Origin: Micromonospora sp. NBC_00389
Lineage (GTDB): Bacteria > Actinomycetota > Actinomycetes > Mycobacteriales > Micromonosporaceae
Length of the DNA stretch: 64,000 nt
Reading direction: 5' to 3'
NCBI RefSeq assembly: GCF_036059255.1
Contig: NZ_CP107947.1
Span: 1,488,001-1,552,000, forward strand
Below are positions 28,632 through 37,700 of the stretch, piece by piece (position 1 is the first letter of the stretch; each line of letters begins with the position of its first letter). The notes beneath the pieces are model-generated. The model was not told where the DNA came from and did no database searches. It saw nothing but the letters and a program-made list of their open reading frames with translations. The position numbers and the translations under genes are program-made.

Positions 28632-28955
28632 GTGGGAAATACCAAGGCGGTCACGGACGCGAGTTTCGTCGCTGACGTGCTGCAGGCCGACAAGCCGGTT
28701 CTGGTGGACTTCTGGGCCGAGTGGTGTGGGCCGTGCCGCAAGGTGTCGCCGCTGCTCGAGGAGATCGCGGGCGAGATGGGTGACCAGGTCACCATCGTCA
28801 AGCTCAACATCGACGAGAACCCGGAGACCGCCCGGGCCTACCGGGTGATGTCGGTGCCGACGCTCACCGTGTTCAAGAACGGCCAGCCGGTGCAGTCGAT
28901 CGCTGGCGCCAAGCCGAAGGGCGAGCTGGTCCGGCTCATCGAATCGGCCCTCTGA
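28632..28955 (+). CDS. trxA: Thioredoxin
   Basis: 107 residues from GTG 28632; GGAGGAGGGG lies 4-13 nt upstream. The active site is WCGPC in FWAEWCGPCRK (about 32-36), and the cis-Pro loop is SVPTLTVFKNG. Lies 31 bp after trxB in the same operon and is followed by a terminator. The trxB-trxA-cwlM order is conserved near the actinobacterial origin. Confidence 0.96.
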   Translation: MGNTKAVTDASFVADVLQADKPVLVDFWAEWCGPCRKVSPLLEEIAGEMGDQVTIVKLNIDENPETARAYRVMSVPTLTVFKNGQPVQSIAGAKPKGELVRLIESAL

Positions 28956-28971
28956 CCAGCAGGAACTTCAC

Positions 28972-29006
28972 CGAACCCCGTACCCGGTCGCCGGGTGCGG
29001 GGTTCG
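28972..29006 (+). terminator. Hairpin terminator after trxA
   Basis: A 16-bp stem (CGAACCCCGTACCCGG and CCGGGTGCGGGGTTCG, one wobble) with loop TCG, 16 bp after the trxA stop. A T-rich stretch (GAGTTTTTCC) follows about 25 bp later. Confidence 0.7.
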
Positions 29007-29126
29007 CTGTCTTCCGGGCCCACGCCGTCGGGAGTTTTTCCAGGCCGAGCCACCTCGCCGCCCCGGAACGCATAGCCTCAAGCCTGGGCCGCCCGGCCAG
29101 CCAGCATCGTGCAGAGGGGGTCGTGC

Positions 29127-30293
29127 GTGCGTCCGATCCGATCCGGTGACCGGGGAGCCGCGGTCACGGAGATCCGTACCATCCTCACCGGCCTCGACCT
29201 GCTCACCTCCACCGCCGACCCAGCCGTCGACGAGTTCGATCTCGACACCGAACGTGCGGTCCGCGCGTTCCAGCAGTCCCGCGGGCTCAGCGTGGACGGC
29301 CGGGTCGGGTCGGAGACCTGGTGCGCCCTGGACGCCGCCCGCTGGAGGCTCGGCGCCCGCACCCTCTACCACGCGGTCCCCGAGCCGCTCACCGGCGAGG
29401 ACGTCCGGTCGCTCCAGGAGCGACTGCTGGAGATGGGGTACGACGTGGGCCGGGCGGACGCCATCTACGGCATCCGGACCTCACGGGCGGTCGCCCAGTT
29501 CCAGCGCGAGGTCGGTCTCACCCCGGACGGCTCGTGCGGGCCGCACACCATGAACGCCCTGCGCCGGATCGGCCGCAAAGTCGTCGGTGGCCGCCCGCAG
29601 TGGCTGCGCGAGTCCGACGCGATCCGGCAGTCCGGGCCGGCGCTGGTCGGCAAGACGGTCGTCATCGACCCCGGCCACGGCGGCACCGACCCGGGCATGG
29701 TCGTACCGGACGGGCCGCTGCGCTGGACGGAGGCCGACCTGGTGCACGACCTGGCCAGCCGGCTGGAGGGGCGGCTCGCCGCGTCCGGGGTGCGGGTGCA
29801 GCTCACCCGGGGTCCGGCGCCCGACAGCTGCCTGCCGGACACCGACCGCGCGCTGCTGGCCAACTCGCTCGGCGCCGACGTGTTCATCTCACTGCATCTG
29901 GACGGGCACGCCAACCCGGACGCCGAGGGCGTGGCGACCTACCACTACGGCACCAACAACGGTGTGACCTCAGCGACCGGCGAGCGGCTGGCCGGTCTGG
30001 TGCAGCGGGAGATCGTCGCGCGGACCGGGCTACGGGACTGCCGTACCCACGCCAAGACGTGGGACCTGCTGCGGCTGACCCGGATGCCGGCGGTACGGGT
30101 CGAGGTCGGCTACCTCACCTCGCCAGCGGACCGCGCCCGCCTGATCGATCCCCGATTCCGGGACCGGGTGGTGGAGGCGATCGTGGCTGCGGTGCAACGG
30201 ATGTACTTCCCGATCGAGCTGGACGTGCCGACCGGCTCGATCGATGTGAGCGAGCTGCGGGCGGTGGTGACCGCCGGCACCGTGGTCGACTGA
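29127..30293 (+). CDS. cwlM: CwlM-like N-acetylmuramoyl-L-alanine amidase-fold protein without signal peptide
   Basis: 388 residues from GTG 29127 (GAGGGGG upstream); a GTG at 29109 is less likely. Two peptidoglycan-binding domains (about 8-75 and 88-150, with AVRAFQQSRGLSVDGRVG and VAQFQREVGLTPDGSCG) precede an Amidase_3 domain. Zinc ligands are present: DPGHGG, WTEADL and SLHLDGHA, and the catalytic Glu lies in VRVEVGYL. No signal peptide or membrane helix is seen. In mycobacteria CwlM is cytoplasmic and, when phosphorylated, activates MurA rather than cutting wall; the missing export signal here supports a similar role, by inference. Confidence 0.88.
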   Translation: MRPIRSGDRGAAVTEIRTILTGLDLLTSTADPAVDEFDLDTERAVRAFQQSRGLSVDGRVGSETWCALDAARWRLGARTLYHAVPEPLTGEDVRSLQERLLEMGYDVGRADAIYGIRTSRAVAQFQREVGLTPDGSCGPHTMNALRRIGRKVVGGRPQWLRESDAIRQSGPALVGKTVVIDPGHGGTDPGMVVPDGPLRWTEADLVHDLASRLEGRLAASGVRVQLTRGPAPDSCLPDTDRALLANSLGADVFISLHLDGHANPDAEGVATYHYGTNNGVTSATGERLAGLVQREIVARTGLRDCRTHAKTWDLLRLTRMPAVRVEVGYLTSPADRARLIDPRFRDRVVEAIVAAVQRMYFPIELDVPTGSIDVSELRAVVTAGTVVD

Positions 30294-30326
30294 GACCGGT
30301 CGACACGGCGCTGCCGGCGGGCTCGG

Positions 30327-30992
30327 TCAGCCGCCCGTGGAGCGGGTTGCCGGGGCGGGGCGGACCGGACGGAGCAGGGTGTCCGGGCTCATCGAGCCGA
30401 GCAGCTTCTCCAGCGCGTACTCGACGTCGGACTTCCAGCTCAGCGCGGTGCGCAGCTCGAGCCGCAGCCGGGGAAACCGCGGATGCGGACGTACGGTTTT
30501 GAAGCCGACGGAAAGGAAGAAATCAGCCGGCGCTACGCAGCCGCCGGCAGGGTCGTCCGCATCGCCGAACTTGGCGTCGCCGAACGCCTCGATCGCCTTG
30601 ATCCCCCGCTTGGTCAGGTCCCGGGCGACGCCCTGCACCAGCATCCGACCCAACCCGCCGCCAGCGAACGCGGCAACCACGTTGGCGGTCATCAACAGCG
30701 CCGCGTCGGCGGAGACCGGGGAGGTGGGGAAGGCCATCGAGCGGGGCACGTAGGCGGGCGGGGCGTACATCACGAAGCCCGCCGGCATCCCGTCGACGTA
30801 CGCGAGCTTGCCGCAGGAGCCCCACTCCAGGAGCGTCTGGGAGACCCACGCCTCCTTCTCCAGGCCCGGATCCCCGGCAGCGCAGGCCCGGTCGGCGGAG
30901 ACCGGATCCAGCTCCCAGTAGACGCACTGCCGGCACGGGCGAGGAAGGTCTTCCAACGTGTCGAGGGTCAGGCTGACCAGACGTCGCGACAT
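30327..30992 (-). CDS. GNAT family N-acetyltransferase
   Basis: 221 residues from ATG 30992 (GGGGA 8 nt upstream). The N-terminus has RPCRQCVYWELDP, a Cys-pair motif of this actinobacterial subfamily. The acetyl-CoA region is near residues 110-140 (AAFAGGGLGRMLVQGVARDL). A later loop has GGCVAPADFFLSVGFKTVRPHP. The acceptor is unknown. Divergent from the aminotransferase gene; converges on cwlM. Confidence 0.8.
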   Translation of the reverse strand: MSRRLVSLTLDTLEDLPRPCRQCVYWELDPVSADRACAAGDPGLEKEAWVSQTLLEWGSCGKLAYVDGMPAGFVMYAPPAYVPRSMAFPTSPVSADAALLMTANVVAAFAGGGLGRMLVQGVARDLTKRGIKAIEAFGDAKFGDADDPAGGCVAPADFFLSVGFKTVRPHPRFPRLRLELRTALSWKSDVEYALEKLLGSMSPDTLLRPVRPAPATRSTGG

Positions 30993-31286
30993 ATGGCGCA
31001 TCCCCACAATAGGCTCGGTGGTAGACCGGCATGGAACGACAGCGCCGCCTTCCTGCCCCCGACGAGCGATCGTACGCCGCCGATCGACGGTACGGGAGGG
31101 GACGCGCAGATGCCCACCGCACCGGGGGACAGCGGGGATGGTCCGGGATGTGGGCGGTCCGTCTCCGCAGGCCGGCAGCCTGGCTCCGGCGGGCTAGGAT
31201 CGACAATCGGTGTCCCCGCCGCCATGGTCGCCAGCGTCCGGGGTACCCGGGGCGGGAGCCACCCGAGCAGCGATCGAGGTGAGGTC

Positions 31287-32600
31287 ATGACCGGCACGAC
31301 ACTCGACGACTACACCGACCGGTACGCCCGGCGGGTACGCGGGATGACCGCCTCCGAGATCCGAGCACTCTTCGCGGTGGCCAGCCGGCCGGAGGTCGTC
31401 TCGCTCGCCGGTGGGGCGCCGTACATCGCCGCCCTGCCCCTCGACGCGGTCGGCGAGATGCTCGGCCGGCTCGGCTCCGAGCACGGCGTGACCACCCTCC
31501 AGTACGGCATCGGTCAGGGCACCCTCGAGCTGCGCGAGCGGATCTGCGAGGTGATGGCGCTCTCCGGGATCGACGCCGGATGCGGCGCCTCACCCGAGGA
31601 CGTGGTGGTCACCGTGGGCGGGCAGCAGGCGCTGGACCTGGTGGCCCGGCTCTTCCTCGACCCGGGTGACGTGGTGCTCGCCGAAGGGCCGACGTACGTC
31701 GGCGCGCTCGGGGTTTTCCAGGCCGCGCAGGCGCAGGTGGTACACGTCCCGATGGACGCCGACGGGCTGATCCCGGAGGCGCTGGAGACGGCCATCGCCG
31801 ACCTGGGCCGGGCGGGCCGGCGGGTGAAGTTCCTCTACACCATCCCCACCTACCAGAACCCGACCGGCGTGACGCTCAGCGAGGAGCGCCGGGAACGCGT
31901 CCTCGACATCTGCGAGCGCGCCGGCCTGCTGGTGGTCGAGGACGACCCGTACGGCCAACTGGGGTTCGAGGGCGAGGCGCCGGCGCCGTTGCGCGCCCGC
32001 CGCCGGGACGGGGTCTTCTACCTCAGCACCTTCTCCAAGACCTTCGCTCCCGGGCTGCGGGTCGGCTGGATCCTGGCGCCGCACGCGGTCCGCGACAAGC
32101 TGGTCATCGCCAGCGAGGCGCAGATCCTCTGCCCCAGCGGCTACGCCCAGGCCGCGGTTGCCACGTACCTGAGCACCATGCCGTGGCGGCAGCAGCTCAA
32201 GGTCTACCGCGAGGTGTACCGCGAACGCCGGGACGCCATGCTCGACGCGCTGGCCGACCTGATGCCGGAGGGCACCAGCTGGACCACGCCGGCCGGCGGC
32301 CTCTTCGTCTGGGCCACCCTGCCCGACGGTCTCGACTCGAAGGCCATGATGCCGCGCGCCGTCGCCGCCAGGGTCGCCTACGTGCCCGGCACCGGCTTCT
32401 ACGCCGATGGCACCGGCACCGGCACCATGCGGCTGAACTTCAGCTTCCCGCCGCCCGAGCGGATCCGTGAGGGCGTTCGCCGGCTCGCCGGCGTGATGGA
32501 GCAGGAGATCGCGATGCGCCGGGTCTTCGGGTCGCCCGGCGGCGCCGCCGGGCGACGTGGCAGGGCCGGTTCCGACGTGCCAGGACCCGACTTGGCATGA
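31287..32600 (+). CDS. PLP-dependent aminotransferase, class I/II (2-aminoadipate-like)
   Basis: 437 residues from ATG 31287, with GAGGTGAGG upstream. Fold type I: VSLAGGAPYIAALPLD near the start, YTIPTYQNPTGVTLS for the cofactor Asn/Pro loop, DDPYGQLGFEG, and the Schiff-base Lys in STFSKTFAPGLRVGW (about residue 252). No DNA-binding domain, so it is the free enzyme form of this class. The substrate is not known; amino acid or wall-precursor roles are possible given the ligase-like neighbour 7 nt downstream. Confidence 0.9.
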   Translation: MTGTTLDDYTDRYARRVRGMTASEIRALFAVASRPEVVSLAGGAPYIAALPLDAVGEMLGRLGSEHGVTTLQYGIGQGTLELRERICEVMALSGIDAGCGASPEDVVVTVGGQQALDLVARLFLDPGDVVLAEGPTYVGALGVFQAAQAQVVHVPMDADGLIPEALETAIADLGRAGRRVKFLYTIPTYQNPTGVTLSEERRERVLDICERAGLLVVEDDPYGQLGFEGEAPAPLRARRRDGVFYLSTFSKTFAPGLRVGWILAPHAVRDKLVIASEAQILCPSGYAQAAVATYLSTMPWRQQLKVYREVYRERRDAMLDALADLMPEGTSWTTPAGGLFVWATLPDGLDSKAMMPRAVAARVAYVPGTGFYADGTGTGTMRLNFSFPPPERIREGVRRLAGVMEQEIAMRRVFGSPGGAAGRRGRAGSDVPGPDLA

Positions 32601-32607
32601 TGCCGGC

Positions 32608-33612
32608 ATGGGTACGACCGCTGCCGAGCGCTTCCTCGTGATCGATTCCCCCGTCGCGTCCGACCTGCACGTGCTGGTACTCGCCGGCGGGCTCTCCTAC
32701 GAGCGGGACGTGTCGCTGCGTTCCGGTCGGCGGGTGCTCGACGCGCTGCGCGCCGTCGGGGTGGAGGCCGAGCTGCGGGACGCCGACGTGGCGCTGCTGC
32801 CGGCGCTGGCCGCCGACCCGCCGGACGCGGTGGTGATCGCACTGCACGGCGCCACTGGCGAGGACGGTTCGCTGCGCGGCGTGCTGGACCTGTGCGGCAT
32901 CCCGTACGTCGGCTGCGACGCCCGGGCCTCCCGGCTCGCCTGGGACAAGCCCTCGGCCAAGGCAGTTCTCCGCGAGGCCGGCATCCCCACTCCGGACTGG
33001 GTGGCCCTGCCGCACGACCGCTTCTCCGAGCTGGGTGCGGTGGCCGTGCTGGACCGGATCGCCGACCGGCTGGGCCTGCCCCTGATGGTCAAGCCGGCGC
33101 AGGGCGGCTCAGGGTTGGGCGCCGGGGTAGTCCGGGACGCCGCGTCGCTGCCGGCCGCGATGGTCGGGTGCTTCGCGTACGACTCCACGGCCCTGGTGGA
33201 GCGCTACGTGCCCGGCATGGACGTGGCGGTCTCCGTGGTCGACCTCGGTGACGGACCTCAGGCGCTGCCGCCGGTGGAGATCGTGCCCCGTAACGGGGTG
33301 TACGACTACGCCGCCCGTTACACCGCCGGGCGGACCACGTGGCACGCCCCGGCCCGGCTGGACCCGGAGGTAGCCGCCACGGTGGCCGACGTGGCTCTCG
33401 CCGCGCACACCGCGCTCGGCCTGCGGGACCTCTCCCGGGTCGACGTGATCGTGGACGCCTCCGGTCAGCCACACGTGCTGGAGGTCAACGTCTCGCCCGG
33501 CATGACGGAGACATCGCTGCTCCCGCTCGCCGTACAGGCGGCCGGCCTGGACTTCGGTCGACTCCTCGGCTCCCTCGTGACCCGGGCCGCCACTCGCCGC
33601 ACCACCACCTGA
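32608..33612 (+). CDS. D-alanine--D-alanine ligase family ATP-grasp protein
   Basis: 334 residues from ATG 32608. VLVLAGGLSYERDVSLRSG is the N-terminal ligase motif, followed by VIALHGATGEDGSLRGVLD, the ATP-grasp loop VKPAQGGSGLGAGVV, and the metal site VLEVNVSPGMTETSLLP. All core ligand motifs for Ddl are present, so it may join D-Ala residues; a second, true ddl would be expected elsewhere near leuD. No ribosome site is evident and it starts 7 nt after the aminotransferase, so translation may be coupled. Confidence 0.85.
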   Translation: MGTTAAERFLVIDSPVASDLHVLVLAGGLSYERDVSLRSGRRVLDALRAVGVEAELRDADVALLPALAADPPDAVVIALHGATGEDGSLRGVLDLCGIPYVGCDARASRLAWDKPSAKAVLREAGIPTPDWVALPHDRFSELGAVAVLDRIADRLGLPLMVKPAQGGSGLGAGVVRDAASLPAAMVGCFAYDSTALVERYVPGMDVAVSVVDLGDGPQALPPVEIVPRNGVYDYAARYTAGRTTWHAPARLDPEVAATVADVALAAHTALGLRDLSRVDVIVDASGQPHVLEVNVSPGMTETSLLPLAVQAAGLDFGRLLGSLVTRAATRRTTT

Positions 33613-33725
33613 TCTCGGCGACGCCGCACTCAACTGCCCCGCTGCGAGACCGACTGACCTGGTCATGAGGTTGGCGGGCAGCACACCCCCGGCGACCGCC
33701 GCCAACCTCCTGGCCAGGCCGACGA

Positions 33726-34742
33726 TCAGCGGGTGGTGCGCACGTCCTTTGGTGCGCTACGGCCGTCAGTGGAACGGATATTGGCCGCCGGAGTGGCGGG
33801 CGGGGTGTCGACTGCCGCTGCCGTAACGGTGCGGCTGTCGGGGGCGGTCGGGTTTGCGGTGTCGTCCGACGGGCCGGAGTCAGTCGAGGCCGGTTTGGCG
33901 GCGTCGTCCCCGGAGTCGAGCACTGAATCCGCGGCCGGCATGGCAGCCGGGGCTGCGGCCGCGGGTGTCGGGACGATGCCGGCCGTGGGCGCGGCTGCGG
34001 GACCAGTCTCAGCGTCCGTGCCGCCGTCTGCAGGATCGGTGTGCGGGGTGGATCCGGGCGCCGGCTCGGGGATCTCCTCTGCCGCCTCGATGACCGAAAC
34101 GGCCTCCGCCTCGGCTGCGGCGGCGTCCGCAGCGGCCGACTGGGCCAGCAGGCTTGACGGTGCCTGCCACTGGATGCGGGGCGGCTCAGCGAGCGGCCGC
34201 CCACCGAACTCAGCGAGCCAGGCGGCGACGAGCGCCAGATTTTCCCGCCACTGCGCCTCGGAGATCGGCGGCAGGATCGAGTCCCACAGAGACAGGAACG
34301 TGCCCCGCAGCTGAAGTCGGCCGTACGGCCGGGCGAGGAACCACATGTGCAGGTGGGCTGAGCCATCGCCCCACCGGTTGACATGCACCCGCGCCACGCC
34401 GTCCAGGGAACGGATGGCCCGCTCCAGACGTACGGTCATCACGCCCAGCTCGGCGGCGAGCAGGTTCGGCAGGTCACCCAGATCGAGGTGGGTCCGGGAT
34501 TCCAGGATGAGCACCATGGGCAGGCCGGTGGGACGGTCCATGGCACGTACGCGCCACCGCTCTCCCACCCAGATGTAGGCGTCGTCGGGCGCATTGCAGG
34601 CGGTGCATTCCCGGAGGCCCTCGCCCTTGCGTGGCGGTTCGACCGGGACCGGATCGTCGAGCTGCTTCACGCGGAGGTCACCCTCGAAGGGGAACGAGGG
34701 CCACTGGGTGAAGTCCGGGACTGAGGGAGGGGTGTCGTGCAC
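33726..34742 (-). CDS. HIT-like domain protein with long Ala/Pro-rich tail
   Basis: 338 residues if translation starts at GTG 34742, where TAGGGT lies 7 nt upstream (leaderless pattern); an upstream GTG at 34781 is the alternative. Residues about 20-190 resemble a histidine-triad fold: CTACNAPDDAYIWV, a loop VHVNRWGDGSAHLHMWFLAR with an HxHxW version of the triad, and RGTFLSLWDSILP. The last 150 residues are low-complexity Ala/Pro/Thr. Function unknown; such genes often sit near parAB in Actinobacteria. Confidence 0.78.
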   Translation of the reverse strand: MHDTPPSVPDFTQWPSFPFEGDLRVKQLDDPVPVEPPRKGEGLRECTACNAPDDAYIWVGERWRVRAMDRPTGLPMVLILESRTHLDLGDLPNLLAAELGVMTVRLERAIRSLDGVARVHVNRWGDGSAHLHMWFLARPYGRLQLRGTFLSLWDSILPPISEAQWRENLALVAAWLAEFGGRPLAEPPRIQWQAPSSLLAQSAAADAAAAEAEAVSVIEAAEEIPEPAPGSTPHTDPADGGTDAETGPAAAPTAGIVPTPAAAAPAAMPAADSVLDSGDDAAKPASTDSGPSDDTANPTAPDSRTVTAAAVDTPPATPAANIRSTDGRSAPKDVRTTR

Positions 34743-34749
34743 GACGCTG

Positions 34750-34778
34750 ACCCTAACCGAGTCTGGCACCGCTGTCCC
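34750..34778 (-). promoter_or_regulatory. Putative leaderless promoter of the HIT-like gene
   Basis: On the minus strand, GGGACA (34773-34778) and TAGGGT (34750-34755) are 17 bp apart, and TAGGGT is 7 nt from GTG 34742. This fits transcription starting at the first base of the codon. Confidence 0.4.
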
Positions 34779-34928
34779 CACCTGTTTGATCGGTCTGGGC
34801 CACCCGGATCAGTGTTCATCGTCGATCGACGTACGGGGCACGGCCGCCACGATCCGGCGATATCCACAGGCTGCCGAGATCCTCAACACAGGCCGTCATC
34901 CACAGGCTGGCACCCGCTTTCACGCGGT

Positions 34929-34942
34929 GTTTCACGTGAAAC
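34929..34942. other. parS: parS site 1
   Basis: Exact GTTTCACGTGAAAC, the ParB-binding palindrome, beside two perfect DnaA boxes. Confidence 0.95.
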
Positions 34943-35336
34943 GGGGTGTGCCTGTGGACAACCGGTGTGGATAACTTTTCGGCCCGTCAGTCGTTGCCCG
35001 AAAACCGCTCGGAGGTGCTGGCGAGTGACTTCGCCGACGTCGGCGTCGGGTCGGATGCCCGAGAGCCGATGGCGAGTTGGAACCGCACGGCAACCGACCC
35101 GGATCGGCGACGTTGGCGGGGTGCCGGAGAAGGCTTGGTCTACGGCGACCTGGAATGAGGCGGAGCCGCTGGCGCCCGGCCGTGGGGACACGCTCGGCGC
35201 CGGGGTGGCTCTGGCGGCAGGTCGTGATGAGCTTGCTCCGGTGTCCGCTCGCCAACAGGGAACGGGTTCGCCGGTGAGGCTCGCGCCTGTTCGGGTCTGC
35301 CCCGCCCTGCTCCCGCTCGCCGGTCGGCACTGGCCA

Positions 35337-35394
35337 CAACTTCAGGGATGTTGTGGCATCGCGAGAGGTGGAGGCCACAACATCCCTGAAGTTG
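35337..35394. repeat. 21-bp perfect inverted repeat
   Basis: Arms CAACTTCAGGGATGTTGTGGC (35337-35357) and its complement (35374-35394) enclose a 16-nt spacer. The left arm contains a smaller dyad with its flank (CCACAAC ... GTTGTGG, 35334-35356). No T tract follows, and no gene ends nearby, so a simple terminator role is doubtful. It could be a dispersed repeat. Confidence 0.85.
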
Positions 35395-35513
35395 CGCGGA
35401 TCTTGGCCTGGCGCGGCGGACGTGGGGCGAACGAGCGGGCGCGGAAGGACAACGGGGGTGCCGTTGCTGGGCGAGTCTTGCGACCTCGAACGGTCGGGGT
35501 CCTCGGGCGCAGT

Positions 35514-35634
35514 CCTCGGGCCGTCGCGGGCCTCGGGCTGTCGCGGGCCTCGGGCTGTCGCGGGCCTCGGACCTGTCACGGGCCTCGGACCGTCACAAAC
35601 CTCGGGCCGTCACGGGCCTCGGACCTGTCACGGG
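35514..35634. repeat. Tandem 17-18 bp repeats, seven units
   Basis: Seven consecutive units beginning CCTCGG, consensus CCTCGGGCTGTCGCGGG, of 17 or 18 bp; an eighth is partial. Units 2 and 3 are identical. The mixed unit length breaks any reading frame, so coding is unlikely. Confidence 0.85.
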
Positions 35635-36120
35635 CCTCTGGTCGTCTCGCACCTCGACTTGCCTGATCGATGCGCGCTGCCCTTCCCGAACGCCACGGCC
35701 TCGGACGGACACGCGGGCTTGGGCTCAGGCGGCGCCTTGCGGAAGACGCGGAGGTACCGGGCGGGGCGGAAGGTTCCAAGAGGCGCGAGCGGGCGGGCGG
35801 CGCGAACCGGCAAGCCGTCGGCGCGACCCGGCGGAGAATGGCGGGCGCTGAGCGCGCGCGCTGGCGGGACGTGTCGGTGTGACCCTCAGGCGCAGCGGAG
35901 CTCAGCCGGCGGGGTACCGACGCGCCGAGTCAGAGGCGCAAAGCTGGTCGCAGAGATGGAGTCCTAGAGACCGAGCGACGCGTGGGCGAGTCGCGGAGAC
36001 AAGCGACGCATGGGCGGCAAGGCGGCCGGCGGGCCCGCCGGTTCCGGCACGACCCGCCCGGTCAGCACAGCCCCGCCGGTTCCAGCACGGCCCACTGAAT
36101 GGCCGCACGTGGGCACGAGG

Positions 36121-36195
36121 CGCGAAGGGCCGGCGCGCGAAGGGCCGGCGCGCGAAGGGCCGGCACGCGAAGGGCCGGCACGCGAAGCACGCGGG
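36121..36195. repeat. Tandem 15-bp repeats
   Basis: Four units of CGCGAAGGGCCGGCG (last base G or A) and a partial fifth. Upstream context is not repeated. Confidence 0.85.
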
Positions 36196-36234
36196 TGAGG
36201 CAAGCGGGTAAGGCAAGCGGGTAAGGCAAGCGGG
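36191..36234. repeat. Tandem 13-bp repeats
   Basis: Three units of GCGGGTAAGGCAA (first has G in place of one A) plus a partial fourth, directly following the 15-bp array. Confidence 0.8.
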
Positions 36235-36450
36235 CGCGGCGCTGGGCACGTCGGGGCCGACCGCGAGGAGGTGACAGCACCACGGCGGCTACTGCAGAGG
36301 ACAGGTCGACAGCCACAGCGACGATCAGGCCCGCTGGGCGGTTCGGCCCACCAAGACCACCAGACTCGGCGTCCAAGGCGGCAGCGGCCCGCTGAGCGGC
36401 GCGCAAGGCACCCTCCGCCGCCTGCCACGACGGCCCGGACGCAGTCGACG

Positions 36451-36464
36451 GTTTCACGTGAAAC
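36451..36464. other. parS: parS site 2
   Basis: Exact GTTTCACGTGAAAC, about 200 bp beyond the end of parB. Confidence 0.95.
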
Positions 36465-36579
36465 GGAGGCTCGGAACACCCCAGCGGGCGGCCAACGGAG
36501 ATGGCGGGCCGTCCGGCGGCCGCGACGCGTGGTGGCGGAGGTCGGCAGCCCGCCGAGGTCGCCCGACGGGACCACACCC

Positions 36580-36593
36580 GTTTCACGTGAAAC
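36580..36593. other. parS: parS site 3
   Basis: Exact GTTTCACGTGAAAC, 67 bp beyond the parB stop and 116 bp from site 2. Confidence 0.95.
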
Positions 36594-36659
36594 CAACGGG
36601 CCCGGATGCAGAACGGCCGCGCATCCCGAGGGGAAGCGCGGCCGCAGAAGGCGGGGCGA

Positions 36660-37673
36660 TCAGTCCCCGGCCTCCTCCTGTTCCACTCCGATGATCCCGA
36701 CGATCCGCTCCAGGTCGTCCACCGTCGCGAACTCGATCGTGATCTTTCCCTTGCTCCGGCCGATGTCCACCTTCACCCGGGTGTCGAACCGGTCCGACAG
36801 CCGGTCGGCGAGGTCGGTCAGGGCGGGCGCGTGCGGCTTCTGGCGCCGCTTCGCGGCCTGGCCCTTCGCCGGTCCGTCGTTCAGCGCCAGGGCCACGATT
36901 TCCTCGGTCGCCCGGACCGAGAGGCCCTCGGCCACGATCCGCAGCGCCAACTGCTCCTGTGCCTCCGCCTCGTCGAGGCTCAGCAGGGCGCGGGCGTGGC
37001 CCGCGGACAGGATCCCGGCGGCCACCCGGCGCTGCACCTGCGCTGGCAGGTTCAGCAGCCGAATGGTGTTGGAGATCTGCGGTCGGCTCCGACCGATCCG
37101 GCGGGCCAACTCCTCGTGGGTGGCGCCGAACTCCTCCAGCAGCTGCTGGTACGCGGCGGCCTCTTCCAACGGGTTCAGGTTGGCCCGGTGGATGTTCTCC
37201 AGCAGGGCGTCGCGGAGCATGGCGTCATCCCGGGTGTCCCGGACGATCGCCGGGATGTTCTCCCGCCCCACGGCCTGAGCGGCTCGCCACCGCCGCTCGC
37301 CCATCACCAGCTCGTACTTCTCGTCGTCGAGCTGCCGGACGACGATGGGCTGGAGGAAGCCGACCTCCTGGATCGAGGTCTTCAGCTCCTCCAGCGCGTC
37401 CTCGTCGAAGACCTGGCGGGGCTGCTTCGGGTTCGGCACGATCGCGTCGACCGGGATCTCGGCGAACCGGGCTCCCGGCACCGGGCTGAGCGTCGACTCC
37501 GGCTGCGCCGCGGTGCCGGTGGGCGTCGCCACCGGTACGTCAGCGACCGTTACATCGTCCACATGCCCGTTCTCCGGATCGGCCGTCACGGTGCCGGCAG
37601 CACCCGACGGCGGCCCGGTCGGGATGAGCGCCCCAAGGCCTCGACCCAGACCGCCCCGAGGACGGTTCTTCAT
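36660..37673 (-). CDS. parB: Chromosome-partitioning protein ParB
   Basis: CTP-dependent clamp that loads at parS and spreads, helping origins separate. 337 residues. Starts [18 protein letters not shown], the ParA-contacting tail. The CTP-binding domain has [18 protein letters not shown] and GERRWRAAQ, with [14 protein letters not shown]. The helix-turn-helix is near 180-215 ([18 protein letters not shown]). A C-terminal dimerisation domain ends the protein. 27 bp downstream of parA, hence one operon. Confidence 0.97.
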   Translation of the reverse strand: MKNRPRGGLGRGLGALIPTGPPSGAAGTVTADPENGHVDDVTVADVPVATPTGTAAQPESTLSPVPGARFAEIPVDAIVPNPKQPRQVFDEDALEELKTSIQEVGFLQPIVVRQLDDEKYELVMGERRWRAAQAVGRENIPAIVRDTRDDAMLRDALLENIHRANLNPLEEAAAYQQLLEEFGATHEELARRIGRSRPQISNTIRLLNLPAQVQRRVAAGILSAGHARALLSLDEAEAQEQLALRIVAEGLSVRATEEIVALALNDGPAKGQAAKRRQKPHAPALTDLADRLSDRFDTRVKVDIGRSKGKITIEFATVDDLERIVGIIGVEQEEAGD

Positions 37674-37700
37674 GCCACGCCTCCCAGCGATTCGTCCGCA

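Larger units (their letters stand above)
34743..36659. other. Repeat-rich gene-free region between the HIT-like gene and parB
   Basis: About 1.9 kb in which I find no credible gene: the open frames are GC-rich, lack recognisable domains and have no matching ribosome sites. It holds three parS sites (34929, 36451, 36580), DnaA boxes (34860-34868 with one mismatch, perfect at 34953-34961 and 34966-34974), a 21-bp inverted repeat (35337-35394) and three blocks of tandem repeats (35514-35634, 36121-36195, 36191-36234). It looks like a structural or segregation-related region. Confidence 0.6.

Noticed and set aside
30483..31286. Extension of the aminotransferase frame upstream
   Set aside because: It is antisense to the GNAT gene; ATG 31287 has a clear ribosome site and the family N-terminus.
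34932..35967. Open frames of about 200 codons in the parB-downstream region
   Set aside because: They run through tandem repeats of uneven unit length, overlap on both strands, and show no domain or good ribosome site.
36121..36234. Short repeats as a possible CRISPR array
   Set aside because: Units of 15 and 13 bp are directly joined without spacers, and no cas genes are present.
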